Below are positions 1 to 4,978 of a DNA stretch of 8,587 nucleotides, piece by piece (the first letter of the stretch is position 1; each line of letters begins with the position of its first letter). Position numbers and translations under genes: made by a program. Below the pieces are notes generated by a model, which did not search any database, was not told the origin of the DNA, and was given only the letters and a program-made list of their open reading frames with translations. The stretch spans positions 1 through 8,587 of the forward strand of contig JAADEK010000089.1 in the NCBI GenBank assembly GCA_013153455.1, written 5' to 3'. The stretch is from Aquificota bacterium. GTDB lineage: Bacteria > Aquificota > Aquificia > Aquificales > Aquificaceae.

Positions 1-373
1 TGACTTCGTAGGCTTGGAAGTCTATGGTATGGGCATCACCGCCGAGGGCGCCGTAGAAGTAGAGAAGTTCAGCATCCCGATAGTCGTCTTTTCTATCTAT
101 GCCTTGCCACTCACGGAAAGCCTTGAGTTTCTTTCCCTCTACAACTTTGACCGTGGCTATATCTCCCAAGGTGGACAATAGAGGAAGAGAATATCTACCA
201 GTTTGTTCTATGTATAGAACTATAGGCTTAGCCTTTGCAAGGCTAAGTATATAGTTTTTAAATCTTACAAGCTCCTCATAATTATGGGATACCCGCCTAA
301 ATTCACGGGTTGCACCAATGAAGAAGATGGTATAATTTACACATACATCACCGCCTATTATTAGCGTTTCCAT
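1..373 (-). CDS. IS110-family DEDD transposase (recombinase), N-terminal part, cut by window edge
   Basis: The frame is open from ATG at 373 to the left edge (124 codons, no stop). IS110-family recombinases catalyse excision and insertion with a RuvC-like DEDD domain plus a C-terminal serine-containing Tnp domain; only the first is in view. The four acidic residues are present at family spacing: D9 in GGDV, E56 in IEQTGRYSLPL, and D97/D100 in KDDYRDA (compare D11, E60, D102, D105 of IS621). The PL..L, VVEGKK and KAFREWQG stretches are also typical of the family. The start has a strong Shine-Dalgarno, AAGGAGG, seven bases before ATG. Base and codon use is more AT-rich than in the neighbouring genes, as expected for an acquired element. 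Whether the C-terminal half is intact cannot be seen. Family assignment is confident; activity is unknown. Confidence 0.9.
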   Translation of the reverse strand, partial: METLIIGGDVCVNYTIFFIGATREFRRVSHNYEELVRFKNYILSLAKAKPIVLYIEQTGRYSLPLLSTLGDIATVKVVEGKKLKAFREWQGIDRKDDYRDAELLYFYGALGGDAHTIDFQAYEV

Positions 374-397
374 GCGCTTCCCTCCTTATTCCTTTTT

Positions 398-468
398 GGC
401 AGGGGGCGCCCCAAAATTTTAAGTGGGGTCTAAGCCCCAATATTATCCGTGGGGTCTTCCCCCCTGCC
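398..468 (-). ncRNA. Candidate miniature bridge RNA in the transposase leader
   Basis: Read on the minus strand, a perfect 9-bp stem (GGCAGGGGG, 468-460, with CCCCCTGCC, 406-398) encloses two small hairpins. Each has a CCCCA/TGGGG stem and a 10-base loop. The first loop contains GGATAATAT, identical to host bases 494-486 next to the CT core. The second contains TTAAAATTT. Known IS110 bridge RNAs come from the left end upstream of the recombinase gene and carry a target-binding loop followed by a donor-binding loop; order and sense agree here. The IS621 bridge RNA is about 177 nt, whereas the whole leader here is 112 bases, so some canonical parts must be missing or reduced. Alternative pairings among the G and C runs are possible. 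Sequence features are seen directly; the role is inference. Confidence 0.6.
408..457 (-). repeat. Two tandem 24-base units with identical flanks and different 9-base cores
   Basis: On the minus strand each unit reads AGACCCCAC, nine variable bases, then TGGGGC. Units lie at 457-434 (core GGATAATAT) and 431-408 (core TTAAAATTT), with two bases between them. Fifteen of 24 positions form the identical flanks, and the flanks are themselves inverted repeats (CCCCA/TGGGG). This is not a CRISPR: there are two copies, the period is 26, and the repeat brackets the variable bases as a hairpin stem. Confidence 0.85.
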
Positions 469-483
469 TCAATTCATGTTAAA

Positions 484-494
484 AGATATTATCC
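484..494 (-). other. Presumed insertion site: core CT plus 9-base left target
   Basis: On the minus strand the host flank reads GGATAATAT (494-486) followed by CT (485-484), then element DNA beginning TTTAAC. The nine bases are an exact copy of the variable core of the first unit in the leader structure (448-440). On the plus strand the same bases contain TATTAT (487-492), a -10-like hexamer, so the element may have gone into the trmB promoter. The other half of the target is beyond the left edge. Confidence 0.6.
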
Positions 495-496
495 CT

Positions 497-1396
497 ATGC
501 TTTGCTACGTTAACTACAAGCGCGTAAAGAAGCCTCTCAGGATTCCTAACCTTGAGGTTGAGATTGGTTTCGGGAGGGGGGATTTTATCGTGAAGCTCGC
601 AAAGGAGAACCCGGAGAAGAACTTCTTCGGTATAGAGCTTTCTCAGGTTTCGGTTGAGAAGCTCATGAGGCGCGTTCAGCGCGAGGGGCTGAAGAACGTT
701 TTTTGCACGCGTATAGACGCTTACTGGGGTTTTTACCTCCTTTTTGAGGACGAGAGCGTTTTCAATATATACATGAACTACCCGGACCCTTGGTTCAAAA
801 AGAGACACCACAAGCGGAGGCTCACGACACCCGAAAGGCTTTACGTATTTACGAAAAGGCTAAAAACGGGCGGGAGGATAGAGATAAGGAGCGACGACTA
901 CGATTTTATAAGGTTCAGCGAGGAGAGCGCTTCTTTCTTGGGATGTTTTGATATTTCACTTGAGGAGCTGAGCGTAAGGGAACCGCTTACGAAATACGAG
1001 GAGAAGTGGTTGAGGGAGGGGAGGAAGCTCTACAGGTTAATTCTTTTGAAAAGGGGGGAGCCTCGTTTTGTTCCTCACCCTACCATAAGGGAGGTAGAGG
1101 CGTTGTTTCCCGAGAAGGTGAAGGCAAAGAGGAATAAGTTCGGGGAGCTTGAGAACAGGGAGTTTAAGCTCGGACAGAGCGTTTACCTAAAGACGTTCAA
1201 GCTTTGGGAGAGGGAGGAGGGCTTTTTGATTGAGTGTTTGCTCACCGAGAGCGGGTATTATCAGAAGTTCTTCGTTCAGGCAAAGAGGAAGGGGGAAGAC
1301 GAGTGGGTTCTTGACGTTTCGCCCTACAGCGAGGTTCTAAAGACGGAGAACCTCCAGAGGGCTATAAGGGAATTAGGGAAGGCTCTTCAGGCTTGA
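497..1396 (+). CDS. trmB: tRNA (guanine-N7-)-methyltransferase with C-terminal extension
   Basis: Uses S-adenosylmethionine to methylate G46 of the tRNA variable loop. Numbered from ATG 497 (299 aa): SAM motif [11 protein letters not shown] (21-30), acidic GIEL end of the second strand (45-48), the family signature NYPDPW (94-99) followed by a KKRHHKRR basic patch, and TKYEEKW (165-171). The methyltransferase core ends near residue 190; about 110 further residues form an extension absent from typical 200-240 aa bacterial TrmB but, as I recall, present in Aquifex. Start choice: the frame opens further to ATG 476 and GTG 449, but both lie inside the presumed IS element and lack ribosome-binding sites; ATG 497 leads almost directly into VNYKRVKKP, where the homologous part begins. 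No good Shine-Dalgarno precedes 497. The gene end overlaps the convergent tatA end by ten bases. Confidence 0.93.
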   Translation: MLCYVNYKRVKKPLRIPNLEVEIGFGRGDFIVKLAKENPEKNFFGIELSQVSVEKLMRRVQREGLKNVFCTRIDAYWGFYLLFEDESVFNIYMNYPDPWFKKRHHKRRLTTPERLYVFTKRLKTGGRIEIRSDDYDFIRFSEESASFLGCFDISLEELSVREPLTKYEEKWLREGRKLYRLILLKRGEPRFVPHPTIREVEALFPEKVKAKRNKFGELENREFKLGQSVYLKTFKLWEREEGFLIECLLTESGYYQKFFVQAKRKGEDEWVLDVSPYSEVLKTENLQRAIRELGKALQA

Positions 1397-1620
1397 ACCT
1401 TTTCCTCGTCCTTCTTTTGCTCCTCGGGTTTTTGCTCAACGTCTTGGGCTTTTACTTCCTTCACGTTTTCGCTCTCACCCGAGAGGGCTTTGCGGAAGTT
1501 CCTTATACCTTCACCGAGCGCCCTTCCCGCTTCGGGGAGTCTCCCCGCTCCGAAGAGCAGGAGTATGACGACGAGTATTATGATAAGTTCGGTCATGGAT
1601 ATACCGCCCGGGAACATCAT
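1387..1620 (-). CDS. tatA: Sec-independent translocase protein TatA (second copy in tandem)
   Basis: Small pore-forming subunit of the twin-arginine translocase in the inner membrane (77 aa). Residues 10-24 form one hydrophobic helix ([15 protein letters not shown]), then the FG hinge, the amphipathic helix [21 protein letters not shown], and a charged, disordered tail rich in Glu, Lys and Gln. The position usually held by a polar residue before the membrane helix is TE here. Two adjacent ATGs (1620 and 1617) are possible; the Shine-Dalgarno GGAGG lies four bases before the first and seven before the second, favouring the second. The start overlaps the stop of the upstream tatA copy (ATGA), so the two are translationally coupled. 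The stop lies inside the convergent trmB by ten bases. Confidence 0.93.
   Translation of the reverse strand: MMFPGGISMTELIIILVVILLLFGAGRLPEAGRALGEGIRNFRKALSGESENVKEVKAQDVEQKPEEQKKDEEKVQA
1476..1515 (-). repeat. 40-base direct repeat shared by the two tatA genes (other copy 1661-1700)
   Basis: Bases 1476-1515 and 1661-1700 match at 36 of 40 positions with a period of 185. They encode the amphipathic-helix end GEGIRNF(K/R)KALSGE of each TatA. This is the trace of a tandem gene duplication, kept by selection on this part of the protein or by gene conversion. Confidence 0.85.
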
Positions 1621-1796
1621 CCTTCCTCCTTCTTGTTTTGAGCTTCCTTGTTTTCTTCCTCACCCGAGAGGGCTTTCTTGAAGTTCCTTATGCCTTCACC
1701 CAATCCCTTGCCTATCTCGGGAAGCTTTGAAGCCCCGAAGAGGATGAGTATTATGAGCAGGATGAGTATTAACTGCCATGGCAGTGGAAAGTGCAT
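1617..1796 (-). CDS. tatA: Sec-independent translocase protein TatA (first copy in tandem, 59 aa)
   Basis: Short TatA. It begins [21 protein letters not shown], with Gln at position 8 like the well-studied polar residue of E. coli TatA, then FG, the amphipathic helix [22 protein letters not shown] and a short charged tail ending KKEEG. The Shine-Dalgarno GGAGGG is six to seven bases before ATG 1796. It shares the GLGEGIRNF(K/R)KALSGE block with the downstream copy, so the pair arose by tandem duplication. It is the fifth gene of the speE-rpsF-ssb-rpsR-tatA-tatA strand run and follows rpsR after 53 bases. Its tail is much shorter than that of the second copy (about 15 against 32 residues), so the two may not be interchangeable. 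Confidence 0.92.
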   Translation of the reverse strand: MHFPLPWQLILILLIILILFGASKLPEIGKGLGEGIRNFKKALSGEEENKEAQNKKEEG

Positions 1797-1798
1797 CG

Positions 1799-1831
1799 TT
1801 CCCTCCTACAGGGTTTAATTTAATGAGGGAA
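1799..1831 (-). promoter_or_regulatory. Possible hairpin covering the tatA ribosome-binding site
   Basis: In the rpsR-tatA gap, minus-strand TTCCCTC (1831-1825) can pair with GAGGGAA (1805-1799), which includes most of the Shine-Dalgarno of the first tatA. The loop is 19 bases and AT-rich. At the growth temperature of a hyperthermophile a 7-bp stem may be weak, so this is only a candidate for damping tatA translation relative to the ribosomal genes. Confidence 0.3.
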
Positions 1832-1849
1832 AGGGGAGAAGGCAAGCGC

Positions 1850-2068
1850 TCAGTAAACGACGTAAGGAAGGAGTCCGAGCTGTCTCGCCCTCTTTATCTG
1901 AACCGCGAGCCTGCGCTGGTGCTTTGCGCACAGACCCGTCTGCTTTCTTGACTTTATCCTTCCCCTCTCGGTCATGAAATTCCTAAGCTCTTCGTAGTTC
2001 TTGTAATCGGGTTCCCTCTTTTGCTCACAATAAATACATACCTTCTTCTTTACCGCTCTCACGACCAT
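1850..2068 (-). CDS. rpsR: 30S ribosomal protein S18
   Basis: Small-subunit protein that pairs with S6 on the central domain of 16S rRNA. The 72 aa match the usual length. The core GRIKSRKQTGLCAKHQRRL and the C-terminal IKRARQLGLLPY are diagnostic. C11, C14, C47 and H50 are placed to form a zinc site, the ancestral zinc-binding form of S18 common in thermophiles. The start ATG 2068 has GGAGG about eight bases upstream. It lies 12 bases after ssb in the conserved rpsF-ssb-rpsR cluster. Confidence 0.97.
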   Translation of the reverse strand: MVVRAVKKKVCIYCEQKREPDYKNYEELRNFMTERGRIKSRKQTGLCAKHQRRLAVQIKRARQLGLLPYVVY

Positions 2069-2080
2069 CGGTTTACCTCC

Positions 2081-2521
2081 TCAGAAGGGGATATCCTCGT
2101 CCTCACCGAGGGGAGGCTCCTGCTCCCCGAGCCTGCTTATCTCCTCCTCTATGTTGCTCACCGTCTCCTCTTCTTCGGAGATGTCCTCTGGGGCGCCCTT
2201 TGGTCTGCTGATGAGTCTCACGCTTTCTGCGACCACCCTTACGCGCGAGAACTTCTTCCCGTCGCGCTCCCACTTGTCCTGAACGAGCCTTCCCTCAACG
2301 AGTATCATGTAGCCCTTTGAGAAACGCGTAGCCCAGCCTTCCGCGCTCTTGCCGTATCCCCTCACGTCAAAGTAGTGGGTCTCTTCTTGCCACTCTCCGT
2401 CTTGGGTTTTGAACCTTCGGTTGTAGGCGAGCGTGAGGTCAACGACGGGCGTCCCGCTCGGGAGGTATGTTATCGTCGGGTCTTTCGTAAGCCTTCCTAT
2501 AAGGAATACCTTATTGAGCAT
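2081..2521 (-). CDS. ssb: Single-stranded DNA-binding protein
   Basis: Binds and protects single-stranded DNA in replication and repair. Of 146 aa, residues 1-108 form the OB fold (LNKVFLIGRLTKDP, then THYFDVRGYGK and KGYMILVEGRL), and the rest is an acidic flexible tail. It ends in EDEDIPF, the acidic peptide that recruits partner proteins. The start overlaps the end of rpsF by 11 bases in another frame, so translation is probably coupled. Its position between rpsF and rpsR is the classical bacterial arrangement. Confidence 0.97.
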   Translation of the reverse strand: MLNKVFLIGRLTKDPTITYLPSGTPVVDLTLAYNRRFKTQDGEWQEETHYFDVRGYGKSAEGWATRFSKGYMILVEGRLVQDKWERDGKKFSRVRVVAESVRLISRPKGAPEDISEEEETVSNIEEEISRLGEQEPPLGEDEDIPF

Positions 2522-2852
2522 GTTTTCTCAACTCGCTTTCCTTAATTTGGAAATTTAACCACCTTATGACGTCCTCGTCAATCTTGAATTGAAAGTCAAG
2601 CTCGTTCGGAAGTTGGGGGTTTTCGGTCTTGAACTGCAGGAGGAAGTATCTTGCGTTGTTGAACTTCTGTATGGGGTAGGCGAGGGTTTTGGTCCCCCAG
2701 TCCTCCTCGTAAAGTATCTCACCGCCCTTTTGTTTTATGAAGTCCTTCACCTGCTGGAGCTTCTTTTTTACCTCCTCTTCGCTGAGCGTGGGCTTCAGGG
2801 CAAAGACGCTCTCGTAATACCTCAGCGTTTTGTAGTGGCGAAGTCTCGGCAT
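2511..2852 (-). CDS. rpsF: 30S ribosomal protein S6
   Basis: Small-subunit protein forming a heterodimer with S18 (113 aa). The RYYESVFALKPTLSEEE strand and helix, the GGEILYEEDWGTKTLAYPI segment and the ARYFLLQFKTEN strand are typical of S6. About ten residues (MPRLRHYKTL) precede the usual beginning; they are supported by a well-placed GGAGG six bases before ATG 2852. First gene of the rpsF-ssb-rpsR cluster, 63 bases after speE. Its leader holds a structured element that may bind the S6:S18 pair. Confidence 0.96.
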   Translation of the reverse strand: MPRLRHYKTLRYYESVFALKPTLSEEEVKKKLQQVKDFIKQKGGEILYEEDWGTKTLAYPIQKFNNARYFLLQFKTENPQLPNELDFQFKIDEDVIRWLNFQIKESELRKHAQ

Positions 2853-2858
2853 ATCCTA

Positions 2859-2901
2859 CCTCCCGGTCTTTCGGTCTCCCCGCTTTTGCGGGGAAACGAG
2901 G
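2859..2901 (-). promoter_or_regulatory. Structured rpsF leader, candidate S6:S18 autoregulatory element
   Basis: On the minus strand a 10-bp hairpin, GTTTCCCCGC (2897-2888), loop AAAA, GCGGGGAGAC (2883-2874), is nested in a short outer stem, CCTC (2901-2898) with GAGG (2862-2859). The 3' strand of the outer stem is part of the rpsF Shine-Dalgarno. Between the two stems lies CGAAAGACCGG, an asymmetric internal loop with a CCG. The known S6:S18 leader motif of many bacteria is also two stems with a CCG-containing asymmetric loop that mimics the rRNA site. The hairpin is not followed by a T run, so a terminator is unlikely. Folding is seen; ligand is inference. Confidence 0.45.
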
Positions 2902-2912
2902 CTGAATGTTTT

Positions 2913-2918
2913 ATTTTA
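2913..2918 (-). promoter_or_regulatory. Candidate -10 element for the rpsF operon
   Basis: TAAAAT on the minus strand overlaps the speE stop codon. It would place transcription start near 2906, just before the folded rpsF leader. It is the same hexamer found in the speE/mog gap. No convincing -35 box was seen, so readthrough from speE remains possible. Confidence 0.3.
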
Positions 2919-3758
2919 ATACTTATACTCCCCGCTGACAAGTTTCTTGTAAAAGCCCGTGGGGAGAAACGCGTGCTCGTGCATCTCCTTGTCGTAAATC
3001 TTCGTCTCAACGTTTACGTCCCTTACGGGACTCCTCACCGGGTGTTTCTTTGACGCTATTGAGAAGGTCCACCAGTATCCCGCGTATATGGGAATCACCG
3101 AGGTATAGAGGTCAACTATGGGAAAGACCTTCTTTAGGCGTTGTTGAATCGTCCTTACCATCTCAAGGTGGTAGTGTATGGACTCGGTTTGGGCGACGAA
3201 TACGCCGTCCTCTTTCAGCGCCCTGTGGACGAACCTGAAGAAGTCCTCCGTTGTAAGGACGTGGGCAAACCCGACGGGGTCGGTGCTGTCAACGATTATC
3301 ACGTCAAACTCGTTCTCGTAGTCCTGAACGTATTTATACCCGTCTTCGTTGACGATTATAGCCCTCGGGTCCGAGAAGCCCACCGAGAGCGAGGGAAAGA
3401 ACTTTTTAGAAATCTCTATGACCTGACGGTCTATATCAACGAGGACAGCCCTCTTTACCACGTCGTGCTTTAAGACCTCCCTGAGGGTTCCTCCGTCCCC
3501 GCCCCCGATTATGAGGACGTTCTCCGGATTTGGGTGTGCGAAGAGGGGGACGTGAGCTATATACTCGTGATACAGAAACTCATACTTCTCGTCAACCTGA
3601 ACGACCCCGTCAAGAACGAGCATCCTCCCGAACTCCGGACTTTCTATCACTTGTATCTCTTGGTATTCGCTCTTTCCCTGATAGAGGATTTTTGAGACGG
3701 TGTAGCAGTGTCTTATAGGCGCGTAGGGGTCTCTTTCTATGAAGACGATATCCCTCAT
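2916..3758 (-). CDS. speE: Polyamine aminopropyltransferase (spermidine synthase family)
   Basis: Transfers the aminopropyl group of decarboxylated S-adenosylmethionine to a polyamine such as putrescine. The 280 aa match family length. Visible motifs: the N-terminal beta domain with LVLDGVVQVDEKYEFLYHEY (47-66), the nucleotide loop GGGDGG (85-90), acidic VDID (107-110), DGYKYV (139-144) and the catalytic-region DVIIVDSTDP (152-161). The usual GP after this motif is replaced by GFA. Substrate cannot be fixed from sequence: thermophile members also use agmatine or make longer polyamines. ATG 3758 is only one base after AGAGG, too close for a normal ribosome-binding site; a leaderless start fits better. 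It diverges from mog by 31 bases. Confidence 0.93.
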   Translation of the reverse strand: MRDIVFIERDPYAPIRHCYTVSKILYQGKSEYQEIQVIESPEFGRMLVLDGVVQVDEKYEFLYHEYIAHVPLFAHPNPENVLIIGGGDGGTLREVLKHDVVKRAVLVDIDRQVIEISKKFFPSLSVGFSDPRAIIVNEDGYKYVQDYENEFDVIIVDSTDPVGFAHVLTTEDFFRFVHRALKEDGVFVAQTESIHYHLEMVRTIQQRLKKVFPIVDLYTSVIPIYAGYWWTFSIASKKHPVRSPVRDVNVETKIYDKEMHEHAFLPTGFYKKLVSGEYKY

Positions 3759-3764
3759 ACCTCT

Positions 3765-3781
3765 ATTTTAGCTATTAAAAT
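3765..3781. promoter_or_regulatory. Symmetric divergent promoter between speE and mog
   Basis: The 31-base gap contains a perfect inverted repeat, ATTTTA (3765-3770), GCTAT, TAAAAT (3776-3781). Each arm reads TAAAAT outward. With normal -10 spacing, the minus-strand transcript starts at 3758, the A of the speE ATG, and the plus-strand transcript at about 3788, two bases before the mog ATG. Neither start has a usable Shine-Dalgarno. No clear -35 boxes were found. Confidence 0.5.
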
Positions 3782-3789
3782 CCTACCTT

Positions 3790-4323
3790 ATGAAGGAAAA
3801 AGCGCGTATAGGTGTTGTGACGGTTTCGGACCGCGCGAGCAGGGGCGAGTATGAGGACAAGAGCGGTAAGGCTATCATAGATTACCTCAAGGAGGTGATA
3901 ATTACCCCCTTTGAGGTTGAATACCGCGTTATCCCGGACGAGAGGGAGGTAATAGAGAAAACCCTTATAGAGCTTGCGGACGAGAAGGGTTGTAGCCTTA
4001 TTCTCACAACGGGAGGAACGGGACCAGCCCCGAGGGATGTAACCCCTGAGGCGACGGAGGCGGTCTGTGAGAAGATGCTCCCGGGATTCGGTGAGCTGAT
4101 GAGACAGGTCTCGCTCAAGCAGGTCCCGACCGCGATACTCTCTCGCCAGACCGCGGGGATAAGGGGAAGGTGTTTGATTGTAAACCTCCCCGGAAAACCG
4201 CAGTCAATACGCGTGTGCCTTGACGCGGTGATGCCCGCTATTCCTTACTGCATAGACCTCATAGGCGGTGCGTATATAGACACCGACCCCTCAAAGGTTA
4301 AGGCTTTCAGACCTAAAAAGTAG
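3790..4323 (+). CDS. mog: Molybdopterin adenylyltransferase (MogA type)
   Basis: Activates molybdopterin with ATP to adenylyl-molybdopterin before metal insertion in molybdenum (or tungsten) cofactor synthesis. The 177 aa cover one MoCF-binding domain: GVVTVSDRASRGEYEDKSG (8-26), VIPDE with D50, TTGGTGPAPRDVTPEAT (73-89) with D83, and NLPGKPQSIRVCLDAVMPAIPYCIDLIGG near the C-terminus, which is the MogA rather than MoaB form. No ribosome-binding site precedes ATG 3790; the upstream gap suggests a leaderless mRNA. The end is one base from the convergent phosphoribosyltransferase gene. Placement between two tat operons is suggestive because many molybdoenzymes leave the cytoplasm by Tat, but this is context only. 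Confidence 0.94.
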   Translation: MKEKARIGVVTVSDRASRGEYEDKSGKAIIDYLKEVIITPFEVEYRVIPDEREVIEKTLIELADEKGCSLILTTGGTGPAPRDVTPEATEAVCEKMLPGFGELMRQVSLKQVPTAILSRQTAGIRGRCLIVNLPGKPQSIRVCLDAVMPAIPYCIDLIGGAYIDTDPSKVKAFRPKK

Positions 4324-4324
4324 T

Positions 4325-4978
4325 TCAAGGTTCAAGGAGCCCCTTTTCCTCCGCCTTCTTTAGGTATGAGAGGGCTTCCTCGTCGGAGAGTTGGTGAAAG
4401 TCTTGGTAAAACATACCTACCGCGAAGTTGGGTGAGGAGACGGGGTAATAGCATATGAACTTATCAACGTAGGGGGCTATGCGTTGTTTTGCGTCCGCGG
4501 GACAAACGGGAACCGCGACGATGACCTCGCTCGCTCCCTTCTTCTTGGCGTATCCCGCTGCCGCTATCGCGGTAAAGCCCGTCGCAAGACCGTCGTCAAC
4601 GATTATCACCTGCCTTCCCCTCAGGTCTGGGTATCCCCTCGGAGCGAACTTCCTTTCCCTTTCCCTTAACTCTATCAGTTCCTTTTGTATCACGCGTTTT
4701 ATGTCTTCCTCTGTGAGGTAATTAAGGACAACGGGGTCAAAGTAGGGGGTTCCGTCCGGGTCTATGGCTCCGAAACCCGCCTCTTCGTTCCACGGAAGTC
4801 CGAGTTTCCTCACGACTATCACCGACATGGGAATGTTTAGGGCGGTCGCTATCTTGTAGGCTACTGGTATACCTCCGCGGGGTATGGCGAGGATTATCGG
4901 GCGCTTTGAGGGGTCAACGACTTGCTTAAGCGCTTGAGCAAGAAGTTCTCCCGCTTCTTCCCTATCTTTAAAAATCAT
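4325..4978 (-). CDS. Phosphoribosyltransferase-domain protein
   Basis: A 217-aa type I PRTase fold protein of the predicted phosphoribosyltransferase group. The PRPP-binding signature VIIVDDGLATGFTAIAA lies at 124-140 and the PPi-loop-like AIPRGGIPVA at 31-40; VRKLG (57-61) and NEEAGFGAI (64-72) are typical of this subgroup. The acceptor substrate is unknown, and members of this group have not been given a firm pathway to my knowledge. The start overlaps the stop of the small gene upstream (ATGA) and has AGGAAG at good distance, so it is the last gene of the tatB-tatC-sfsA-unknown-PRT operon. No terminator is visible between its end and the convergent mog end. Confidence 0.88.
   Translation of the reverse strand: MIFKDREEAGELLAQALKQVVDPSKRPIILAIPRGGIPVAYKIATALNIPMSVIVVRKLGLPWNEEAGFGAIDPDGTPYFDPVVLNYLTEEDIKRVIQKELIELRERERKFAPRGYPDLRGRQVIIVDDGLATGFTAIAAAGYAKKKGASEVIVAVPVCPADAKQRIAPYVDKFICYYPVSSPNFAVGMFYQDFHQLSDEEALSYLKKAEEKGLLEP

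Larger units (their letters stand above)
1..485 (-). mobile_element. Left end of an IS110-family insertion sequence (right end outside window)
   Basis: The element comprises the partial transposase (1-373, minus strand) and its leader (374-485). I place the left boundary at the CT dinucleotide (plus-strand AG, 484-485), because the nine host bases next to it (486-494) equal the guide segment in the leader structure, and CT is the core used by IS621. No terminal inverted repeat is visible, which is normal for the IS110 group. The boundary is inferred, not proven: the other junction lies beyond position 1. The element sits 11 bases before the most likely trmB start and points away from trmB. 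Confidence 0.75.

Noticed and set aside
408..457. Small CRISPR array
   Set aside because: Only two units, 26-base period, variable bases of nine, and the repeat forms a stem around them.
398..468. Intrinsic terminator
   Set aside because: The structure is in a divergent gap, in the leader of the transposase; no gene ends here on either strand, and the bases after the stem on the minus strand are A-rich followed by the ribosome-binding site.
449..496. Upstream starts for trmB (GTG 449, ATG 476)
   Set aside because: GTG 449 lies in the second repeat unit and both lie inside the inferred IS end; neither has a ribosome-binding site, and the extra residues do not look like TrmB.
374..496. Terminal inverted repeats of the insertion sequence
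   Set aside because: The only strong inverted repeats are internal RNA-like stems; IS110-group elements normally lack terminal repeats and the other end is not in view.
1393..1641. Plus-strand open frame across the tatA genes
   Set aside because: Antisense shadow of clear TatA coding; composition and lack of a ribosome-binding site give no support.
2589..3053. Plus-strand open frame across rpsF and speE
   Set aside because: It runs antisense to two well-supported genes and resembles no family.
4321..4345. Direct repeat TTCAAGG/TTCAAGG as a regulatory site
   Set aside because: It is a seven-base repeat at the convergent gene ends, partly coding for the PRTase C-terminus; too short to support a function.
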